Shown: positions 32,661 to 41,799 of the stretch, one piece after another
Layout: each line of letters opens with the position of its first letter
Position numbering within the stretch: position 1 is the stretch's first letter
Source of the DNA: Tetrastigma voinierianum
Lineage: Eukaryota > Streptophyta > Magnoliopsida > Vitales > Vitaceae
NCBI GenBank assembly: GCA_016808115.1
Contig: JAEQBH010000191.1
Coordinates: forward strand, 916,196 to 980,195
Direction of reading: 5' to 3'
DNA: 64,000 nucleotides
Program-made: the position numbers and the translations under genes
Notes under the pieces: model-generated
Database searches by the model: none
Seen by the model: the letters and a program-made list of their open reading frames with translations, nothing else
Told to the model about the DNA's origin: nothing

Positions 32661-33063
32661 CATGTAACCTTACAAATATTCTAATGAAGACTATGATCAG
32701 AATAACTTCAATATACTAGACAAGGCCCTGATCAATTTATAAAGCCTCAATGAATAGAGAAAATGTACTGATTGGAATTGTAACTTAGCAGTGTAGTAGT
32801 GCATCTTTTAAATTAGTTGTCCATTTCTCACCTTTGAATTTTGTTCAGCTTCACACAATATTTATGAAAGATCTGTCATCGGCTTTCTCCTTGAATTTTT
32901 ATAGATGTTAAGAGCCAGGTCACAAATGAATCAGATTTATTGATTGCATTATGGGGACACTTGAGGCTTGAGCAAAACTGCACTTATTTGGTGTTGCCCC
33001 CTAGACTGCTTCCATGATTTATTTTCCAAAACATTCAGCATTGTTGTTTGTTAACTTCTACAG
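32661..33063 (+). other. intron or upstream sequence of the host gene
   Basis: AT-rich, T-rich plus-strand sequence without retrotransposon motifs, ending TTAACTTCTACAG at the acceptor of the first recognised exon. It is probably the 3' part of an intron. No upstream exon is visible between the copia LTR and here. Confidence 0.45.
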
Positions 33064-33608
33064 GTTGCATTCCGTGCAAAGGTTGGGAAAAGATATCAGC
33101 TTCCTCATAAAGGGATCATTCCTGAAGAATTTGGAGTGGTATATTGTTAGCACGTGAAAATTGAATTCACAAATTTCTTGTTCTCTGATCTTCTTTTTGT
33201 TCGGCACATGCTCCCGCCAAAATAAAAAATTAAGAGAGGATAATACCTGAGAATTCCATTTTTTTCTTTTCTTCTCTTTTGTGAGTGATAAGCTCCTGAT
33301 GATTGTATTGGTGACTCAGATTGCTCGATATAGAGGACAAGGGAGGCTTGCTGAACCTGGTTTCCGTAATCCTCGTTGGGTTGATGGCGAACTTGTTATT
33401 CTTGATGGAAAGGTTCTATCTATTCTTGCTGATTCTGCTTTTTCTGGCTTTTGTCTACTTTTTCTGATTCTGCTCTTCCCAAGTGGATCCTGATTGTGAA
33501 ATGCAAACTTTGCAGTATATTAAAGGAGGCCCTATTGTTGGGTTTGTGTATTGGGCCCCTGGATATCATTTCCTGGTGTTCTTCAATCGACTGATGCTTC
33601 ATGAGTAG
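33064..33608 (+). CDS. host gene 3' end: three spliced exons (F-box At5g39450-like C-terminus?)
   Basis: Three exons with GT-AG borders and phase-0 joins: 33064-33138 (CTACAG acceptor, GTATAT donor), 33320-33412 (CTCAG acceptor, GTTCTA donor) and 33516-33608 (TTGCAG acceptor, TAG stop). They encode VAFRAKVGKRYQLPHKG..., IARYRGQGRLAEPGFRNPRW... and YIKGGPIVGFVYWAPGYHFL... ending NRLMLHE. The frame is uninterrupted by stops, unlike everything around it. From memory it resembles the conserved C-terminus of the plant F-box protein At5g39450 family; that family name is an inference, while the exon structure is directly seen. Upstream exons are missing: the gene is either truncated by the copia cluster at 29.5-32.7 kb or continues beyond that nest. 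F-box proteins recruit substrates to SCF ubiquitin ligases; the F-box itself is not here. Confidence 0.7.
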
Positions 33609-33844
33609 ATGATCACTGTACATAAAGCTTGAGCTTGTTTATTCTGTGTTCAGATTTTGTAGGGTAAGTCTGTTTTCTGCTATAGGCCTCCTTTTTCTTT
33701 AACTGATGCCAGAATTAGGGCTCTTGCATTGTGTTCACTCATCTGTATGGGAATTTCTAGGCTTATGTGCTGTATGTTGGAGGTTTGAGTTTGATAAGGA
33801 ATTCAACCAGCGGGGGCTGAAGCCCGCTGTAATTCATGTATTTT

Positions 33845-34120
33845 AACCATGAAGGAATGATTTCTTCAAATCCTGATATTTTGAAAACCGATATCGATGA
33901 CCAACTTTATATAGACAACTTCTATCGAAGATTTCCGTGGAAACATTTTGGGTTGTACTTGGATGGATTTGTTGCTGGTTGGTAAGTATACTGCTGGAAC
34001 AAGAAATTTTCAGTATGTTTAAATGGAGGTCTCATTTGTTTGGTTTTTGGTTTTGCAGTTAGATGATGTTGATTACCATAGAGCCCATTTTGAGCAGCCT
34101 AGAAAGCTATAAGATCCTAT
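33845..34120 (+). other. possible spliced 3' UTR or gene fragment downstream of host gene
   Basis: A short open frame from ATGATTTCTTC near 33857 gives DDQLYIDNFYRRFPWKHFGL and YLDGFVAG, and reaches a consensus donor TTG|GTAAGT at 33981/33982. A matching acceptor GGTTTTGCAG ends at 34058 (77-nt intron). Splicing would bring a TAG stop into frame right after the join. It may be a spliced 3' UTR of the upstream host gene or a leftover exon of another gene. I do not recognise the peptide. Confidence 0.35.
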
Positions 34121-34224
34121 AGGGGGCGTGTCCGGTGCCCTAGTAGACTGGAGGAAACAGGGGAGCTCCCTGGATATGACAAAATGTTTGGTCTTTCTCC
34201 GGCTCATCTTGTGGGCAATCCTCT

Positions 34225-34510
34225 TAAGTTGCAATGGATGTAATATACGAGGAAATTTAGCCAATAATATATGCATTCGCAAATGAATATTCCTATCTCC
34301 TACTGTTTAAATCTTTATTTACAATGGATGGATGTAATATAAGGGGTAATTTAGGCAATAATTTATGCATTCGCAAATGAATATTCCTAACTCCTACTGT
34401 TTAAATCTTTATTTACACTGGATGGATGTAATATAAGGGGTAATTTAGGCAAAGCTGTTACACTTCCATTCATAAATGATTATTCCTAACTCTGTATATT
34501 TAAATCAATC
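34225..34510. repeat. 94-bp tandem repeat, 3 units
   Basis: GATGTAATAT recurs at 34237, 34331 and 34425 (period 94). Units share AATTTAG-CAATAAT-TATGCA, TTCGCAAATGAATATTCCTA and GTTTAAATC-TTATTTACA. The third unit diverges after GGTAATTTAGGCAA. It directly follows the host gene's downstream region. Confidence 0.9.
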
Positions 34511-34626
34511 TTTATAATATGAAACTTAAACAATTTTCCTTTCCTAATACAAATAGAGCTTCTAAAAAGTACACCTCTGTGTTCCTATATATTGTAGAGG
34601 TCAACAAAAGTCGGTTAGATGTCATT

Positions 34627-34644
34627 CACACACACACACACACA
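34627..34644. repeat. (CA)9 microsatellite
   Basis: Uninterrupted CA dinucleotides in AT-rich sequence. The surroundings (34515-34900) hold nothing else recognisable. Confidence 0.9.
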
Positions 34645-34899
34645 TATTTGTCATATTTCATTTTCATATTATCTGCATATTGTAAAATCTGCAATATAAT
34701 TTCTAATATATATTTATGGCATTATAAATGAAGTATAAACTAATATGACTGCAAACCTTAAAGATAATTTTAAGAGAGATTCCTCTCAATTCTTTTCATC
34801 TTGGACTGAAGGTAATTTTCTCAATCCTGGCTTGAGATTATCAAAATGGAATAGAGATTTTACATATGCAAATTAGCAAGTATTTTTCTGATCCAAATT

Positions 34900-37045
34900 G
34901 CTTGATTCATTATGTGTTTTCGACTAGTGCTGCATATTCTGCTTCAATAGTGCTTTGAGGTTATGACTCATGCTGCAACCTGTATGAAGGCACCTGAGGG
35001 CTGCATCAGCGGATTAAACATCAAAGCCTCCATATCAGAGCTCAGCCAAAGATTCAAGTTTTGACACTCAGCTGCTCTTTGGCTCCTGCCTGTCCTCGCA
35101 TGCTCTTGACTCACCTCCTGATTTGCTGAACAGACTGAGGGTCGCTTTGCTTCAGCTTTGATCCTCAGGCTTTGTAAACTTTGGCACCAAACATTTCAAC
35201 AGTTTTGATGGGTTTGTAAGATTAATGTTAGCTCAAATGTCCTATGTGTTTCTGAGAATTTCTGCTCCATCTCACCTGGTTTGCGGTGGCAAAAATAGAT
35301 TGCGCATGCAGCTTATGTGTTTTTCCTTCTTTCTGGCACATGTTTTCCATGGCTTTGAACTGAGAAAGAACTGAATCAGATCATGCATGTGTTTTTCAGG
35401 CCTTGAGGCAGAGATGTGGAAATCAGGACTCTATCTTTCAGCTCTAGAAGGCTGCTTTTAACATTTCTGTGACTTTTTGGGGAAGGCTCTTGCTTGATTC
35501 TGTGACCGCACCATGCCTGGAAGGAATAATAGTTGGCGCTGCTAAAGCAGATACTACGGGTAAACACCACCTTCTTCTTTTGACATATTAGTAGCCTCAC
35601 GCTTGGGATTTTTAATAAATCTGACCTCTACGAAAGATACTCATCAGTCTGCTATACCAGAGGGCTGTACGCTTGGAGCATTTAAAGTCTTCTTCAACAA
35701 GCCAGGCCGCACTCACCTTCTGTCCCTTAATTGAGAGCTCCCTCGGGCTGCTTTACATAAATCTCCTCTTCAAGATAACCATTTAGAAAAAAGCTGATTT
35801 TACATCCAGCTGATATAATCTTTTGGGCAGCCAAAGCAAGTAGCATCCTTATCATGTCCATGCGTGCCACCTGAGCAAAAGTTTCTGAGAAGTCCACTCT
35901 AAACACTTGATCATATCCCTTTACCACCAATCTGGCTTGTGTTTCACGTTTTATAGAATATCAAGCATTGAGTTTGTCCAATAGCCCATTTGACACCAAT
36001 TATCTTCTATCCCGAGGTCTTTGTCCCACCTTCACCAAATATCACATTTTCTCAGTCTATTCTACGAGCTTCTCTTTAATTTCTTCAATCCACTTCTATA
36101 TACTTTTTAAGTTTCTTCATGTTCTACATTGTTTCAAAAATAACAACATTTCTTCTTTCATAAATCTTGGACAATGACCTCGTACCTTTGACTAGAACAT
36201 CATCAAAATCTGTGAAACTTTTGATACGTGCTTCTTGGCTGACTTCTCCCAGCTCCATTGTTTATCCTCCATAAACTTCACATCTCTACTCACCATAATA
36301 TTTTCATTTTGGGGGTAGAAAATTTTGTAAGCTTTGCAAGTCTTCATAGCCAATAAAAACTCAAGGTTCTGCCATCTTATCAAAGTTTATCTATTTTTTT
36401 CACCTGTGGTACATAAGAAAAAACAAAGATAACCAATGGTTTTTAGGTTGTAAAGGAGTTTACAACTATGAGGTGAACAAGGTTTCATAGGAAGTTTTTT
36501 CCCTCCCAAAACTGCTGTTGGCGGCACTATTCAACAACAACACGGTAGTGTTGTCAGCCTCTGCCCATATTTTCTTTGTAAACTGTTTCTTATACAACAT
36601 ACATCTTGTCATCTCTATAATGCTTTAGGTTTTTCTACTCGCTTACATCATTTTGTTGTGAGGTGTAAGAGGCAGTAAGTTGGTGTTCAACACCATCTTC
36701 TTCACAAAACTTATCAAAGATGTCGTTTGTATGTTATTTCCCATTATCAGAACTTAACTTTTGCATCCTACAACCACCTTGATTTTCCACCCAAGCCTTA
36801 TATCACCAGAATATGTTAGCAACCTCAAATTTGGATTTTAGAAAATAAATCCAACAATATCTGGTATAGTCATCAATAAACACAATGTAGTACTTATTAC
36901 CATTCAAATATGGCGTTTTTTGAGGTCCTCCAACATCTGTATATACTAGTTGCAGCTTGTATGTTGCTCTCCATTTTGTTCAAGGGAATGGTTTTCTGGT
37001 TTGTTTGCCATATTAACATGCCACACAATCGGCTAGCTTGTCCTC
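34900..37045 (-). pseudogene. Ty1/copia (Tork-like) integrase, RT and RNase H relic
   Basis: From right to left: pre-integrase CWYGKQTRKPFPLNKMESN and SIYTDVGG, then integrase NGNKYYIVFIDDYTRYCWIY, FLKSKFEVANIFW, SSDNGK-HTNDIFDKFCEED and GVEHQLTASYTSQQNDVSE (36640-36960). AKIFYPQNENIMVSRDVKFM (36192-36383) is the integrase-RT junction. The RT (35727-35930) reads VVKGYDQVFRVDFSETFAQV, ARMDMIRMLLALAAQK and FLNGYLEEEIYVKQPEG. The remaining RT to about 35000 is decayed, with RNase H visible only as PQSTIEAEYAALVENT (34910-34965). The wording is Tnt1/Tork-like, unlike the other copias here. It is broken at 37045 by a plus-strand copia LTR. Confidence 0.85.
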
Positions 37046-37196
37046 TATTATAGCATATATCTACTTTACATATAGAGTTGTAATATATTAGGAAGGTTAG
37101 ATTGACTTTTGTGTATATATATATATATTCATAGTGGATCAATGAAAAAACACAAGGAATTATTTCCTCCAATTCCTCTCTTTGATTCTGTCTACA
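37046..37196 (+). repeat. Ty1/copia 5' LTR with PBS at 37197-37209
   Basis: Runs TATTATAGCATATATCTACT ... GATTCTGTCTACA, the plus-strand counterpart of 30420-30596. It is followed by TGGTATCAGAGCC, an exact plant copia PBS. TATATATATATATTCA is the promoter region. Its start reads TA where the relative has TG. Confidence 0.85.
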
Positions 37197-37209
37197 TGGT
37201 ATCAGAGCC

Positions 37210-37740
37210 ATAGAAGGTTCAGATAGGCTCTGTTTTCTTTCCACTACCATCAGAACACCTTCTTAGTTGCCAAAATTTTTTACGGTGATCACCACTCTAG
37301 CAATGCGGCTGTAGTGACCCCACCATCGGTTGCACCTTCCATGATCTACCCTGGTGGGAACCTGCTTGACAAACAAGCCACCCGGCCTCTTCTTAACAAT
37401 GTTGGCAACCAACACGTGCCGGTGCGTGGGTGGCTATCTGGCCACTGAATTTCACCTCCGGTGTCGTCGGCCGCCGACAAGCCCATTCATTTACCCCACT
37501 TTGACATTTGAGCCTACACTTCGGTGTTTTCAAGCACCACTTCTCTTCTGGCTTGACCTATTTTTTACCAGGGTTTTACTTATCTTCCTTGATTTCTTTG
37601 AGGTACAGTCATTTTGTGGATTGTGGGGACGAGTTCTTCTGATAGATGTGTTTCATAGAAAGGTGGTTCCTTTCATTGCAAGATCCTATTTTTCTGGTAT
37701 TTTTTCGGATTTTCAAAGGCTTGTTTGAGTTAGATTTGCT
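37210..37740 (+). other. copia leader/gag region, unreadable
   Basis: Lies between PBS and zinc knuckle of the plus-strand copia. A 124-codon frame (37354-37728) is open but without gag motifs. It shares GCAAGATCCTATTTTTCTGG and flanks with 11942-11965 of the sister element. Confidence 0.55.
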
Positions 37741-38462
37741 TCTATGACTAACAAGAAACCCTCAGAAGGAGTTGTATGCCATTATTGCCATAATCCAAGA
37801 CATGTACGCTAAAATTGTAGGAAGTTGCAGAATAAATATTGAAGATTTCAGTATGTTCCTTATCAAAAATTACTTAAGTCTGTATCTACTCCTATCTCTA
37901 CACTGTTGGGACCCGGGCAAAGCAATATGTTTCTCTCATCTACTCCATGGTGCCAGTGGCTGGAGCCATCGACCACATGATAGGTAATTCCAGTTTGTTT
38001 CCTACGTTTCAGTCTCACCCTACTACCTCTACGGTTACCCTTGCAGATGGGTCAACATATTATGTCCTTGGGTTAGGGATAATTCATCTGACTCCTTTAA
38101 TCATTTTGACCTCTATTATGAGTTTATCACAATTCTCTTTTATTTAATTTTTGTGAGTAAACTCACTTGTACATGTAATTGCACTATCTCAATTTTTTTC
38201 TTGATTATTGTTTGATTCAGGATCTTTCGACAAAGTGGGTTATTGGTAAAGAACACGAGTCTAGGGGTCTTTACATCCCTTGGAAAATAGAGGTGCCAAT
38301 ATGACCACTTGTTTTGGGTGTTACTCCATTAGTAGTTAATCGCAGGTCGTCGCTTCTCTAGCCTTGTTGAAGAAGTTATATCCTTAGTTTTCAAGCCTAT
38401 TCTCATTGATCGTGAGTCGTGTCAATATGCTAAGCTCCATCATGTGCATTTGAATCCTAGGG
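37741..38462 (+). pseudogene. Ty1/copia zinc knuckle and protease (left part of MULE-split element)
   Basis: The CCHC knuckle reads VCHYCHNPRHVR-NCRKL (about 37769-37822; the Gly of the motif is Arg and one codon is a stop). The protease region (37947-38147) reads SGAIDHMIGNSSLFPTFQSH and LADGSTYYVLGLGIIHLTPL; its catalytic Asp codon is lost upstream of Ser-Gly-Ala. Then FSSLFSLIV-R and GSINGVL lead to the MULE insertion at 38463. The integrase continues at 46488, as in the uninterrupted sister at 12005-13945 (...AATAAACGAGC-TTC...). Confidence 0.85.
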
Positions 38463-38471
38463 TCAATAAAT
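38463..38471. repeat. MULE target-site duplication, left (TCAATAAAT)
   Basis: TCAATAAAT here and TCAATAAAC at 46479-46487 flank the MULE and differ at one position. The sister copia carries TCAATAAACGAGC once at the same place (12727-12739). A 9-bp duplication is the usual Mutator-superfamily size. Confidence 0.8.
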
Positions 38472-38545
38472 GGAGTTTTGGACTAAAATAACTATTTTTT
38501 AAAAGAACTACAAAATATTTTGAGAATAGTATTACTTTAGAAGTA
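38472..38545. repeat. MULE terminal inverted repeat, left
   Basis: Begins GGAGTTTTGGACTAAAATA and continues TATTTTTTAAAAG and TACAAAATATTTT. The reverse complement of the right end reads AGTTTTAACTAAAATA, TTTATTTAAAA and TACAAAAATATTTT. Similarity is clear but imperfect, with small indels, as in an old insertion. Confidence 0.75.
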
Positions 38546-39477
38546 GTGCGTACATGTTACTTTCGGGATCCCTACTTAGGCAAATCTTGCATTTGTAAGT
38601 GGACAATGACAATTATAACTATAATTGCCAAATCTTATTTGTCGTGACAACGTGATTCACATTTTAAAATTACAGTGTCGTTGTCGTGATAGCGACATTT
38701 GATGTTTTTAATATTGTATGTCAAAATTATTATTATTCTTTTTAACATTGAAACTTATTTAAAATATTTACTATTTGATAAATTACATGAACGGCGGATT
38801 GAATATATTTATTTATATTATCATAGTAAATTATTTGTAAATATTACAAATATTTTATTTGAAAATATTTGGAGCATTTTTAATTTCACAAGTTGTATCC
38901 GGTTGTGTATATTATCATTTTAAAATATTGAATCATAGAATATTCAATGGAATTTTGCATGAAGCTCGATTATGACCTCCATGCATAAACCAAATCATAT
39001 AAATATATAAAAAATTGTATACAAATATCAATATATAAAAATATGAGCATGCTCTCAGATGAGTGTAAGATGGAGTCTTTATATTTCTCTTAAGACGTTG
39101 CCTAGAATACACAACTAGTTGATCTATGGGGTCTGTGCAATCTCAGAAAATAGCGATGAGCAAGGCATGATGGATGAAGTACTTGACATTGTAATAATGA
39201 AGCACGAGTGCGCTAGGCTGGAAGTGCACTTGACTCTGACGATGCAAAGGTCGTGATGGTCTCATAGATGGGAGGCAATGTGAGGGGATGATAAAGGGTG
39301 AGATGAAGTAAGATTTGATATCTTGCTATGGAGAGGTGCATTACAGCGACCTTGGATATAGTAAGATAAATGTAAGTCATCTTAGGGTATGGAAGGCGTG
39401 TAGAGTGCCAGGGAGTATAAAATCTCGAGTAATGGGTAAGTATGTGGGGGTATCGAAGTAAGCAATGTCGACTCAGG

Positions 39478-39541
39478 TGTACCATGACCTCCCTCAGCAT
39501 CTCGACCATGACCTCGCCCAGCATCTCGACCATGACCTCTA
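39478..39541 (-). repeat. 24-bp tandem repeat coding an Arg/Gly/His-rich tail
   Basis: GACCATGACCTC-C-CAGCAT plus CTC recurs every 24 bp about 2.5 times. On the minus strand one frame reads RGHGRDAGRGHGRDAEGGHG, an RGG-like composition often found in nucleic-acid-binding tails. It lies downstream of the PMD domain on the same strand and is best seen as the C-terminus of that gene. Confidence 0.65.
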
Positions 39542-41251
39542 CTAATAACTCTCCTCTCCTACACTCGAATGAAATTTTGCATACTTCACCCAGTGGGCGA
39601 AACCTTTGGAGTCTAATGGATGGTCCATGTGATGTAGATGCCTCCCGATTATAACCCGATACGTGCTCTTCTCACGTCTGGTATAACGTGATCTAGCAAT
39701 ATGATGTAAGTTGTACACCAAACCGGTGGAAGCACCATGCGAGCGACTAGCTATGTAAGCCATGGTAGATATCTAAATGAACCAACCAAACAATTATAAA
39801 TACATAATCTATTGATTCAAATTTGGAAAACACTTTAGAAACATAGGACTCTAACTTACCAAAACTTGAGTAGTGCTGGTTGTAGTATGAAACCTCATAT
39901 CATCCCTATGGAGTGGTGGTGTCATAAAACGTCGTGTAATATGACAATACCATTGCATATATGGATCATCAAATCCATAGTATACTTTTTGACCATGGGA
40001 GGGTGTAGTGATCCTGTCCCACTCGTATCCATAGGCAATGTATGGAGCATGATACGTTGCTTGATTTATGGTGTTGTCACGTGCATCCACTCTATGTAGT
40101 TGTTCTTGAGTAAAGGATGAGTGCTCTATACAGTTATCTGTGAGCTAGGCGCAGACTGCTCACGGGCTGATGTATGTGCAATTTGAGAACATATAGAGTG
40201 GTGACATCATTCGCGGATCTCACGATCAACTAAGCGGATATCTGGAAGTTGTTATTGACTCTCGAGCAATACATGGCTGCATAGACCTACACATTCACAC
40301 TTGACGTCAATAAATTTTATGTGAATATGAATTAAATTACTATAGAACCATATACTTTTACAAATACCATTACCTGATCAAAAGTCTAACATAAGCGACA
40401 GGAGAACAGGATGGGTGTATGTCAACCAAGAAGGTATCCACCTACACCCTAATGGAAGAGATGGCTCTGGCTCAGGCTCAGCCACAGGCTCAACTAGTAA
40501 TCCATCGTGGACAGCCTCAACTAGGTCTCTATTGATGACATCGGCATCGGCATCATCATCATCATCATCATGTAATGCATGAGCGATTGGTGGTCTTCAG
40601 TATGAAAATTAGTCATACTAGGTGAGAACTCTCTCCACAAGACCATAGTTGAATATAAAATAAACAGAAAGTAAGCAACCTAATGATGTGTTGTGTATAT
40701 GATGTATCATAATGAAATAAAGTTATTACATACATGTCGATTAATATGTCTGACCGCTAATACCGCGTCTACGATCTAAATAGCTCAAACAACTTCGTGA
40801 TATGTATGTGCTAGTCTTTGCACCACCCGATTATAAGAGTCGCGGTATGTATCAATCCCAGTAGTAGTGGGAGAAAGCGCGAACGAACATCACACTCTAG
40901 CCTAACGTCGCAAAGCGAAGGATCCATCGACACTAAGATGAAACCATGCGCACTCCGCTCTAAAGTGACCTCATTTGCATCAGGTGTTGGGGTGGATAAT
41001 TGGTCACATAACGACCGCATGGAGATAACGGATCCTTTGAGAGCATCAGTGAGTGGGGTGACACCGAGCAGCTCCCCGCACAACTCTGCCACATCGAACA
41101 CACATGTCCTAGTGTCTATTGGTCTGTCGATACGGAGGCAAAGGATGATAGTCTGTAATGTGATCGTCCTCTCTCCGATAGGCACATGAAACTTATGTGT
41201 CTCGAGTCGCCATTTCTCGACGAGACAAGTGATAAGTGGACAATCGATCAT
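39480..41251 (-). pseudogene. plant mobile domain (PMD, MAIN-like) gene carried by the MULE
   Basis: The N-terminal block (40811-41251) is open: CPLITCLVEKWRLETHKFHV, PIGERTITLQTIILCLRIDR, ELCGELLGVTP and RSRFLPLLLGL. This is the opening of the PMD domain (LITALVERWRPETHTFHLP-GE-T-TLQDV---LGL). Next come an acidic HALHDDDDDDDADADV stretch and PLGCRWIPSW (about 40400-40590), a PMD landmark. A plausible donor GATCAG|GTAATG lies at about 40378. The C-terminal block (39851-40090) has YHAPYIAYGYEWDRI and DDPYMQWYCHITRRFMTPP, matching the Y--PYM-WYR-ITRR-I end. An RGHGRDAG tail follows. PMD proteins MAIN and MAIL1 of Arabidopsis act in meristem maintenance and silencing; transposon-borne PMDs are known. 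The gene probably has introns. Some stops are present between blocks, so it is called a pseudogene, with the possibility that they lie in introns. Confidence 0.75.
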
Positions 41252-41799
41252 GATGAAAAATTATTGTGTGGCGGTATATACCATAAAATCTCAGCGTGGA
41301 TCATGATGATTACTTAGATCCATCATCCCCGTACTCTTGAAGGCTTTCATTCTTTTGTGTCGAGGTAGAAATTACTTCACAAACTACAAGTTCTGAAGAA
41401 ACAAAATTTATAATTGATTATATATAAATTACATGTTCTGTTGATAATAATGTGATAGTAATAAAATACATGCACATACGTATCTACTAAATTGCAACAT
41501 GTGTGTCTGCCTGTTGAACAAAATGATTCAAAAGGATCTGCATCATGAAACCCTTTGAACGCTATATCTATAATTGATAACACGAAGTCATTATAATTAT
41601 TAACAAAACACATTGGAAAAATAGTATCATAGTCATTAATGCAAGTACTAACTACAACGACAATGAATTAAAACTGAGGGCGATACAAAGAATGATGTTT
41701 CATTACTTAAATAGTGCACAGTCTTTTATAATCCCAAAGAAAATGCATTTGTATAAGTCTTATACAAAGAAACTACGAATCAAAGGCAATTGCCTCCAC
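41252..41799. other. spacer between MULE transposase and PMD gene
   Basis: AT-rich sequence of about 550 bp with no domain match on either strand. It would contain the terminator of the transposase and the promoter or 5' UTR of the PMD gene; no specific signal can be assigned. Confidence 0.5.

Noticed and set aside
37197..37209. TGGTATCAGA-type strings as tRNA genes
   Set aside because: They are retrotransposon primer-binding sites complementary to the 3' end of initiator Met-tRNA, each directly abutting an LTR; no cloverleaf is present.
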